Positions 44,746 through 53,335 of a stretch of 64,000 bases of DNA are shown in pieces. This DNA is from Anaspis maculata. Lineage: Eukaryota; Arthropoda; Insecta; Coleoptera; Scraptiidae. The stretch covers positions 3,410,001 through 3,474,000 of the forward strand of contig OX421963.1 of assembly GCA_949128115.1 (NCBI GenBank), read 5' to 3'. Under the pieces are notes generated by a model. The model had not been told where the DNA came from, did no database searches, and worked only from the letters and a program-made list of their open reading frames with translations. Numbering within the stretch: position 1 is the stretch's first letter; every line of letters begins with the position of its first letter. The position numbers and the translations under genes were made by a program.

Positions 44746-47017
44746 AGGCCTGATAGAAATGAGGTCTCTCGTTTCGGTATTTCGTGTGGTGGAGTGATGA
44801 CCTCGACGAGCGGGAGGTTAGTCTTGGTGAGTTGGGATAGTTGCTTACGGTTAGGCTTTGTCGGAAAAATGTATGATGGGGCTCACGCGTGCGTTCTGAA
44901 TCTGCCTGCACGTGCTGGTATCTGCGCTACTGTCTGCCGTCAGGTACAGCCACTGGCAAGCCTCGTCCTTTGATGGATACCTTCATAGAAAGGTATTCGC
45001 GCTCTTGGGCCCTCTGGACTTGGCTTTGTGACTGCGGTACTCAGAGCACCGGACCTAGTGGGTTAGATCTGGAAACTCGCGGGTGAGCTTCCTCTGCGTT
45101 TCTGAAGCTCCTAGTTATTCGGAAAATGTAAATTTTGAGAACTACGGGAAAAATCAAGTAATTGAAATAAAATAGAATCACGTTGAGATCGGGGTTCGGA
45201 CCCTGCCGTAGAGTCGTAATTGTTGATCGGATTGATGGACCCCCCCCCCCTCCTTGAAACTAATGATTTTGTTTTAGCGCCACGACAGTTCCGGATATTT
45301 CCATGTAGAGCTTGTTACGGGAATGAAAACGTTCTTATTCGAAACTGATAAATTCAATCCGGTACCCAACGACGCCATCGTTCAGATAGGGACTTTGTAA
45401 AAATAAATTGTTATTAGGGCTCGATCAGGAATAGTGTAGACGGCGATTACTTTGTGTTAGGGCAAATATTATTTCGACGCCTCTTCGCATCGGCTTTTCG
45501 GCGAACACCCTGTATAGTCAATCCTCTGCGTTTTGTTTCTCCTGACTGCGGTCTTCCCTCACAAACTGCTAAACAACAACGAACTAGCGCGTATACGGGG
45601 CGTGCTCAGAACGTTTTCCACATTAAATTTGTACCTTGACTTGAGGAATTGTTTCGCGTACACCATCGGTTCGAAAGTTTTGGAAGGGCGAAATTTGGTT
45701 CAACATTTCCGGTTATCTTAGCACTTTCGATCACGGGAATCTTTCTGAGCGTTGGGGGCAATTCACGGCGAAAACAGGTTTAAAGCCTCCACAAAGGCCA
45801 GCCATATCCAATCCCTTCCAAACGGGCAAAAGATAACCATAGCCCAAAAAGAGCGTTAGCCTTTGAAAAGAGGCTCCACAAAAAGGGGGCCACCGCACAC
45901 ACCGGCCCGGCCCACAAATCTTAGATTGCATTCGTGGTCGAAGTCACTCTTCTCTTTGCAGTGTCTAGAAGCCGGGCCTAACCCTAACATAACCTGTAAC
46001 ACTAACATAAATGTTGGATCTGATTTAACCACAAAAGGAACTTTGAACCGCGAAAGCCAGTCAGAATTAAATGTCGGTCAAGGTGTAGAGTCAGGTGTTC
46101 GTTGGAGGGTTGGGGTGCTGAAACGTCTGAAATAATTAGGGGAAACTTAGCTTTTCGGGAATAGGTTAGATCTTTCAGAGATTTTAGCCTGCGATGTGGA
46201 AGTAGGACTAGGTATAGGAGCGAGCCATTATTTAAACATTTTGAATTGTACATAGAGGTCAATAGATTGATGTTATGTTGAAAATTTATATTGTGTCTTA
46301 TTGTGTTCAAACTCGTAGTCAGACCTATTTCAACAATCTCGAGAGCTCTATCATCGAACAATAAGAAGAGAGGCACAACGGGAAGTCGTCCTGATACTAG
46401 ATGATCATCGGCCAAGCGGTTCCAAAAGCGTGAAACGGGATTCAATTCAAATAAGTTGAATTAAATGCCAGTATAATGGGTTGCCTACTCATTCAGGGGT
46501 TCAAGAAGATAGCTGAGGTCAGTGGCGCCGAACTCATAAAAAGTTACTATGGCGAAGAAAATTTTAGCCCCCCCCCCCCCCTATTGCCACGCTACGGGCC
46601 CCTTATGCAGTTAGCGCCGAAGGCAAAAAAAATCGAAATAATAATAATAGTTTTAACAATAATTAGCCAAAAAAGGGAAGCTGCTGACCAAATTGTCCAT
46701 AGATTTCATTATATTTTCAAATTTAGAAATTTTGGAAATTCTTGAAAATACCCCTTCTAGGAGCAGTTGGGAGCGAAATAATTCATGTACAACCCACCTA
46801 GATGACATGGGCTAAATTTCAAGTTTAAGATCTGTGGCAGAAAATATTGCTGCGTAGTTTGTGGGAAGAAGTAGAAGACCCTCTTGATAAAATTGGGCCC
46901 AAGTTCTATCAAGAGTAATATAATAAACTAATAAATAGGGTGTAGTGGTAGTGTACAGTGCAGCACCATGTAGCTAGGCACAAGAATCGAAAGTTTTTTG
47001 TGAGATACCAGTTATGG
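44746..47017. other. Intergenic, mostly unrecognised
   Basis: Contains C runs at about 45240-45252 and 46567-46582 and a lone inverted CACCCTGTATA terminus near 45507. A minus-strand frame at 46002-46445 starts near NPVSRFWNRLADDHLVSG, vaguely like the WNxLP tail of LINE ORF2. That resemblance is too weak to call a gene. No other feature was seen. Confidence 0.4.
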
Positions 47018-48548
47018 GCCAGGCGGTAGGTCATTCTGGATAGAAAAAATTCCGACCAAAGCTTTTATGGCGTCAAACTCTTCGTAAGGTCAGTAGGTAT
47101 CTACCACTGAGTTTCCGCCCAAAAACGAGTTGTGCTGATTCCTCCACATCTGCCCAAAGGTGAAAGATGTCTTGAAGGTGCAAAAAGACCAGTTGAACCC
47201 CCGTACTTTTTCATTTTATTTGCCTCAATGCAAACGTATAACTCTTACGCCAACATTGGAAGCATTTGTCATCATCTCTGTGCCAGTCTTACTGTTAAAA
47301 AAAAGATTTCTTTGTGCGGTCCAGATAAATCACATTTGATTGTTTTTCCACACAAGAAAACGATGAAGCAACATGTATTTTGGATGTTTTCTACTAACTC
47401 GTACCCACTAAACTCATTTATGGTGTTAAAATTTCAATAACAGCATTTTTGAAGATGTTGCCCGCTAAGAAGTGGATAATTTTCACCCGCCTGTTCAGCA
47501 GCAATTTTTTCAATTTTACCAAACACCGTTTTCGAAAATTTCAAAAGGAATGACAAGCTGGAACTCTTTTCTAATGATATTATGTCTGGCTTGACCGCGG
47601 CACGCTTTTTGAAAGTGAAGGAAACGGTTTTCTTGCCGAGCGGCTCTATTTTATCCGCGTGCGGCCGTGCCTACTTGACATAGACCGAACTGATTACAAA
47701 AGCTTGGAAATGTAGTCTCTTCCAGCTTTAAAACACGACCATTATTGATAAAATAATGTATAATTTCTTCATAAATCAATGTACAAAGTCTTAATAATAA
47801 TGGTCGTGTTTTAAAGCTGGAAAAGAGTACATTTCTAAGGTCGTGTAAACCGGGTGTAAACAGTCCGGTCTATGTCAAGTAGGCACGGCCGCACGCGGGT
47901 GGAATAGGACCGTTCGAAAAGAAATAAGTTTTTTAGACTTTCAAGTGCGTGCCGCGATTAAGCCAGGCATGATATAGTTAGAGAAGAGTTTGAGCTTTCC
48001 ATTCCTCATAAAATTTTTGCAAACGATGTTTGGTAAAATTGAGAAAATTGCTGCTGAACAGGCGGGTGGAAATTACTCACTTCTTAGCGGGCAACATCTT
48101 CAAAAATGCTGATATTGAAATTTTAACAGCATAAATGGGTTCAGTGGGTACGAGTTAGTAGAAAACATCCGAAATTCATGTTGCTCCATCGTTTTCTTGT
48201 GTGGAAAAACAATCAAATGTGATTTATCTGACCCGCACAAAGAAATCTTTTTTTTCAACAGTAAGACTGGCACAGAGATGATGACAAATGCTTCCGATGT
48301 TTGCGTAAGAGTTGTACGTTTGCATTGAGGCAAATAAAATGAAAAAGTGCGGGGGTTTAACAGAGGTCTTTTTGCACCTTCAAGACATCTTTTACCTTTG
48401 GGCAGATGTGGAGGAATCAGCACAACTTGTTTTTGGGCGGAAACTCAGGGGTAGATACCTGCTGACCTTACGAAGAGTTTGACACCATAAAAGCTTTGGT
48501 CGGAGTTTTCTCCAGATTGTAATGATTTTACCGACATACCGCCTGGCC
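47018..48548. mobile_element. 1.53-kb near-perfect hairpin, ~44-bp loop
   Basis: The ends GGCCAGGCGGTA (47018) and TACCGCCTGGCC (48548) are complements. The arms 47018-47748 and 47793-48548 pair almost continuously, for example CACCCGCCTGTTCAGCAGCA against TGCTGCTGAACAGGCGGGTG and TTCCAGCTTTAAAACACGACC against its complement. The loop is about 44 bp. Frames in the arms are mirror images and not recognisable. It would form a very long RNA hairpin if transcribed. Confidence 0.85.
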
Positions 48549-48823
48549 TATTAGTTGCCTGTTGAAGTCCGTATGATCAAAACCCTTTTGCCTCTAGTCT
48601 AGAGTGCTGAGGAATTATTATTTTATACAGGGTGCAGAGGAAAAGAAGTGCGAGCGAAGCGAGAAGCGCCGCAGGCGAAATTTTCTCGGAAAAGGGGCAT
48701 GATCATCTTTTTTAACATGCAGAAAAATTCTTTATCGAGAAAATTGGAGGGGCCAGGCCCCCTCAAGACTGGGATTGGAGGAGGCCATGACCCCCCTTGC
48801 CCCCCCGGTTCCGCCGCCCCTGA
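48549..48823. other. Spacer with TE-like fragment
   Basis: An ACAGGGTGCAGAGG terminus-like motif at 48627 precedes a GCGAGCGAAGCGAGAAGCGC stretch. This may be the edge of a mobile element, unassigned. Confidence 0.35.
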
Positions 48824-49018
48824 GGGTGTTACACTTTTTTCGTCAATATTCTAGGAGATGGTAAAGCATCAAAAAATAAATGGACTTTCTGGACAAAATT
48901 AATATCGGAAACGCATTATAACGGAGATAGAGGCTTTCAAAGTTGAGTTTTGGAAATGGTTTTTTGGTTATAACTCCAATTTCGAACACGGAATTTTGAC
49001 CAAATTCACTACACAAAG
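48824..49018. repeat. Half element related to the right end of the 5292-6238 foldback
   Basis: GAGGGTGTTACACTTTTTTC, then GTCAATATTCTAGGAGAT and ACGCATTATAACGGAGATAG align to the complement of 6040-6238. No mirrored partner lies nearby, so it is a solo arm. A MITE lies inserted at its right limit. Confidence 0.6.
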
Positions 49019-49021
49019 TAA

Positions 49022-49187
49022 TGCTGGAAACATGCAGCAAAAATTAAAACTAAACTCCAACTCCAACTAAGAAGTTTGGCACCAGATTGGTTGATTCGGA
49101 ACAGCAAGTCAAAATTTACCAATCAGATGGCTGGATTCTTAGTTGGAGTTGGAGTTTAGTTTTAATTTTTGCTGCATGTTTCCAGCA
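49022..49187. mobile_element. 166-bp MITE with perfect TIRs and TAA duplication (Harbinger-like)
   Basis: The left terminal repeat TGCTGGAAACATGCAGCAAA and onward is a perfect complement of the right end for 52 bp. Including the flanking A/T, 49021-49073 and 49136-49188 are identical complements over 53 bp. TAA flanks both sides (49019-49021 and 49188-49190). A three-base TWA duplication is typical of PIF/Harbinger. The loop also pairs partly (CCAGATTGGT and ACCAATCAGATGG). Perfect arms suggest a young insertion. Confidence 0.88.
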
Positions 49188-49267
49188 TAAGTTGATGCAT
49201 ACCTACAAACATTCATTCGGATTCAGTGTACCTAATAATCCTAATATCTAATGATTTGCTGGGTAAA

Positions 49268-49346
49268 TCTCTCTTCCTCTTCTTTTTCTCCCTCTTTTCT
49301 TTTTTCTTTTTTTTCGTTTCTTCTTTTCTTTTTTTTCCTCTCCAGA
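49268..49346 (+). repeat. Homopyrimidine tract
   Basis: About 80 bp of almost pure C/T (one G) ending CCTCTCCAG. It could adopt triplex structure or mimic a splice acceptor. It may simply be a simple repeat. Confidence 0.7.
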
Positions 49347-49420
49347 CCCCCCCTCATTTTGAGGTATGGCGAGCGCCACAAAAAAAGGTCTATTCGGCGC
49401 CACTGGCTGGGGTCGTTTCA

Positions 49421-50070
49421 CCAGCTATCCCGGGAACCATGGAAAAAAATGGAGAAGATGGAAAAACATGCGCCGCGGTCTTTCTCTTGAACTGGTGAAA
49501 GAACGGTCATGGACAAAGATGTAGGGAATTTAATAATACACAAAAAAGTCCCCGGAAACATACGTCCAACTTCTTCAGTTTAGCCGTTAATGGCAGTCAG
49601 AGTTGCGCGCTGGTCTAGTAAAGTGGAAAAACTGTCCGCGTGACCTTCCTTCTTGGATCCTGCGAGAACGACAAGAGATATCCGAAAATTGTGAGCAACA
49701 AAGTTGTAGAGAGTTGAATGCTTCACTAGAAAATCTTCTGTTAATGAAGTGGTTCTTCTGGAAAACTTACAAAAATCCCAGACTCAATGAAAAAAAATAT
49801 AACATTGTAGAGAATAGAAAACTGGTTCTAAAAAATCAAAGTTTCATCCATACCGTTTCGGGAAATCTAAGAAAAAAAAGAAAAAGTTGGAAAATAGCAA
49901 AAATAGCATATGGGAGACATATGCTCTCAGGGACTTTTTTGTAGATTATTGAATTCCCTACAACTTTGTTCCTGACAGTTTTTACACATATCTCACCGTT
50001 TCAAAAGAAAGATCGCGGCGCATGTTTTTCCATCTTCTCCATTTTTTTCCATGGTTCCCGGGATGACTGG
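49421..50070. mobile_element. 650-bp foldback, related to the 29219-30714 element
   Basis: CCAGCTATCCCGGGAACCAT at 49421 is mirrored by ATGGTTCCCGGGATGACTGG at 50070, with arms of about 145 bp. The block TTCTTCAGTTTAGCCGTTAA followed by GTCAGAGT resembles the arm of the larger foldback at 29219-30714. The interior frame is unrecognised. Confidence 0.7.
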
Positions 50071-50403
50071 AAATAAAACTTTGATTTTTATTATTCAGTT
50101 TTCCATTCTCTACATCGCCATATTTTTTTTATCCTGCCCCTAATTTGTTCCAAGTTAAATCCTTATTTTATTGGACTAGTTCGTCGTGTTCTCCTCCAGT
50201 TTTACTCCTCCCCCGTTTAAAAGTTCCGCCTTTAGGTATCCAGTTCTCCCCACACCCGCCATCGGCGCCAGTGTTTGCATACGTATGTGAATAATTATAC
50301 TATTATACAGCTCTGCGAGTCTGTGATCCAATCCTCACGCCTGACGCGTCTGTGAAATCACTTCTCGATTTGTTGTAGCTCCTCACCTCTCCACTTTCAC
50401 AAA
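50071..50403 (+). promoter_or_regulatory. 5' flank and leader of zinc-finger gene C
   Basis: The leader just upstream of exon 1 shares CGATTTGTTGTAG (50372) with gene A. No TATA box was seen at a fitting distance. The first 80 bp belong to a dispersed repeat also present inverted at 43537-43618. Confidence 0.5.
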
Positions 50404-52029
50404 ATGTAAGTTTTCAGCTGGTGAATTCGGCTTGAATAGTTTCTGATCTGTCAAGTGGTCTCATTTCTGTGCTATTTTAGGCTAGAACTACCCGAAACAG
50501 TTTGCACGTACAACTGTCCGAATTGTTCGCATCGGACTGATACTGCCTTTCAACTAGACCACCACATTCAGAGGAATCATAAAAATGTTTATGCGGCCGA
50601 ACTATACCATGTCATTGTTGAACCGGAACATTATTCTGTGCCGGCACAGTTCCCTTGCATCTGCTGCGACTACAAAACCTACTATCATTTCGAGTTGTAC
50701 GAACATTGCAAACAAGTACATAATCTGGGGACCGGAAGCGATGCAAATGGGACGTTTTGTGAAGAAAGGAGAAGATATCCATGTAGCTACTGCAGATACG
50801 AATCGGACTCGAGTTTATCCCTTGTAAAACATCGCGATTTATGTAGGAAAATGCTGACGGTGGGGCAACACGGAACCGCAGAAGAGGGCGAAGACATGGA
50901 AGCGCCAGATTTGAATGTAGCTGTTGCGAGAAGCAGTAAAAACATCATCAGAGACAGAGATGTTGGAGTAAGAAAATCAAACATGTCGATGCATGATACA
51001 ATAAATGCTATATGTAAAAAGATAGACTGGTTCCAATGCAACTATTGTTCGTACCGAGTTAAATACAAGTCATGCTTGAAAAAACACCTGATGTTGCAAC
51101 ATGCTGCGAATGAAGAAATCAACTGGTTACCCGAGTGGTTCTTGTGCAGCCATTGTTCGTACCGAGCCAAATACAAGTCACATTTGACACAGCACATGTT
51201 GAAACATGCTGGATATGAAGAGATCAGCTGGTTCCGGTGCAACCATTGCACGTACCGAGCCAAGCAAAAGTCAAATTTGACCAAGCATATGTTGAAGCAT
51301 CTTTCGAATGAAGAAATCAGCTGGTTCCAGTGCAACCATTGTTCGTATCGAGCCAAACACAAATCATACTTGAAATGTCACCTGATATCGCAACATTCAA
51401 CTCTCGATGCTACCAGTGAAGAAATTAACTGGTTCCAGTGCAACTATTGTTCGTATCGAGCTAAATACAAGTCATCATTGGAAAAACACATGTTGAAACA
51501 TGCTGCGAATGAAGAAATCAGCTGGTTCCAGTGCAGTCATTGTTCGTACCGAGCTAAACACAAGTCATTACTGAAAAGACACCTGATGTTGCAACATGCT
51601 GCGATTGAAGAGATCAACTGGTTCCCGTGCAACCATTGTTCGTACCGAGCCAAACAGAAATCAAATTTGACAAAGCACATGCTGAAACATGCTGCGAGTG
51701 GAGAAATAAGCTGGTTCCGGTGCGACCATTGTGCGTACCGAGCCAAACAAAAGTCAAATTTGACACAGCACATGTTGAAACATGCTGCAAATGAGGAAAT
51801 CAACTGGCTCCAGTGCAATCATTGTTCGTACCGACATAAATACAAGTCGCATTTTACACAGCACATGTTGATACATGCTGTGGATGAAGACATCAGCTGG
51901 TTCCGGTGCAACCATTGTACGTACCGAGCCAAACAAAAGTCAAATTTGAAGCGGCACATGTTGACACATGCTGTGAATGAGGAATCAACCGTTTCCAGTC
52001 TACCCATTGTTCATATCGAGCTGAACTGA
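50404..52029 (+). CDS. C2H2 zinc-finger protein C, start codon split by intron
   Basis: A and T of the start codon are 50404-50405, intron 50406-50480 (75 nt, GTAAGT...TTTTAG), G at 50481, and the exon continues to TGA at 52029. The product is 516 residues beginning MLELPETVCTYNC. Three N-terminal fingers and a linker as in A and B are followed by ten fingers of the FQCNHCSYRAKQKSNLTKHM type. Interfinger linkers are ANEEISW-like. Some fingers carry an extra residue before the last His (KKHLMLQH) and one linker is extended (INWLPEW). The last 17 residues (STVSSLPIVHIELN end) result from a frameshift near 51993 that destroyed the next finger. A polyadenylation signal AATAAA is at 52327-52332. 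The role is presumably DNA binding. Confidence 0.88.
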
Positions 52030-52226
52030 AGTCATATTTGACAAAGCACGTATTTCTAAGCTAAACGAAGATTATACCCACTTAAAGACACCTGGTATCG
52101 CAACATGCTGCAAATGGAGCAATCGACAGGTTCCAATGCAACCATTGTTCGTGTCGCGCTAAACAAAAATCACAGTTAGAAGTATCTTTTGAAACATGCT
52201 GCGGGTGAAGAAGTTGAATGGTCCAG
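51990..52226 (+). pseudogene. Vestigial zinc fingers beyond the frameshift of gene C
   Basis: In the alternative frame, 51993 onward reads RFQSTHCSYRAELKSYLTKH, a finger with its first Cys replaced by Ser. A further degraded finger, DRFQCNHCSCRAKQKSQLE, ends near 52226. Gene C therefore lost at least two C-terminal fingers. Confidence 0.8.
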
Positions 52227-52725
52227 TGTTGAAGGTTCCGCTTGCAGCTTCTCGTGTCCTTGTATTGGTAACACTGCTGCCGCTTTGTTCATGAGTTGAA
52301 ACATTTTAATGGACATTTATGGACATAATAAATAGGACAAGAGTGAAGTATTATACTGTAGCGATTTTTTCAAATCCAAAATTCACATTTTAGGAAGGGA
52401 AAATGAAATAACAATTTTAAAACTGCCCAAGGGAGCCAAAAAATCCCTGAAACTGCGTGAACCGTTCCCGTCCACTGTCGCACGCTAGGGCGCATCGTCA
52501 GATCACCCAGCTGGCCGGCGATCTGGGATCCCCCGACTGTCGACTGTCAAAATTTTTTGTCCAAATGACAAAGGTGAAGTTTAGTTTGCGCCCATCTCAA
52601 TAGATGGCGCTTGTGTCGGGAAAGACGTATCGCGGGTCACTGAAACAACCACCGCACCAAACTCACAATGCTTGTTTGCTCACACACGCACACGACACAC
52701 GAGCCTTCAATTTCTTGCATTCTAA
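52227..52725. other. 3' flank of gene C, nothing else recognised
   Basis: Holds the AATAAA signal of gene C at 52327. A CACACACGCACACGACACAC simple stretch lies near 52681. No other gene was seen. Confidence 0.5.
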
Positions 52726-52857
52726 TGGTAGCCTTACATTGAGCATCAAATGCTGAGAGTTTTGATTGGACCTGACGCCTGTCATTGCTGTCAATGACCA
52801 ATGAGTGCTCGGCAGCTAAATAATCTGCAGCATTTGATGCTCAATGTAAGGCTACCA
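52726..52857. mobile_element. 132-bp MITE with TAA duplication (Harbinger-like)
   Basis: TGGTAGCCTTACATTGAGCA is the start of a 30-bp perfect terminal inverted repeat ending at 52857. TAA flanks both sides (52723-52725 and 52858-52860). There is no coding content. Confidence 0.88.
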
Positions 52858-53229
52858 TAACATGTTCAAACTTCCCTTGCCGCTTGATCACTAGCCACTA
52901 ACCCACAACTTTCTTTTATTTAATGAGTTTGACGTTTTTGTCGGAGGATTTCGCCGTCAAATGTCAAGCTGCGGCTGCCGTCTGTTGAAAAAACCAGCGC
53001 ATGCTTCCCTCACATGAAAATGAGAGGAACTACCCTATTTTTTTTAAATTTTACTCTTTATCGACTTATTTTTTGTCATAGGAAGGTACCTTTTTTTATC
53101 AAGTGTTTTTTGCATTTGCCATTTGGTCATATGTACACAATAATGGTTAGTTATCACTTATCAGTAATCAACAAATTTTCATTTTCTAAATACGTATTAT
53201 AATACAATATTCACACAGTCATTAACACT
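52858..53229. other. Intergenic, nothing recognised
   Basis: AT-rich sequence with only short chance frames. Confidence 0.4.
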
Positions 53230-53335
53230 TGGCTCAGGAGAAAAGTTCTTCGGGAACGGCCGGGTTTCGAACCGGGTACCTACCTCTTGGTTGGTGGTCT
53301 TGCGTCGTAGCTCCTGAGCTACTGGCCGCCCTATT
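53230..53335 (-). repeat. tRNA-derived SINE head or tRNA pseudogene
   Basis: The minus strand has a TAGCTCAGGAGCTACG stretch resembling an A box (about 53319-53304) and an exact B box GGTTCGAAACC (about 53272-53262) with a mostly paired T arm. No convincing anticodon arm or acceptor closure exists, and the sequence continues into unrelated flank. It is better read as a SINE head or decayed tRNA than as an active tRNA gene. Confidence 0.5.

Noticed and set aside
46002..46445. LINE ORF2 C-terminal fragment on the minus strand
   Set aside because: Only a WNxL-like resemblance in about 20 residues; not enough to call.
47132..47440. Mirror-image ~105-codon frames in both arms of the large hairpin (second at 48100-48423)
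   Set aside because: The similarity is explained by the inverted repeat; no domain or codon bias supports coding.
49603..49944. 113-codon plus-strand frame inside the 650-bp foldback
   Set aside because: Lys/Asn-rich, unrecognised, and located in a non-autonomous element without coding signals.
50455..50480. Start of gene C at the upstream in-frame Met (MVSFLCYFR)
   Set aside because: That Met lies within the intron; all three paralogs agree on the AT|G splice that gives MLELP.
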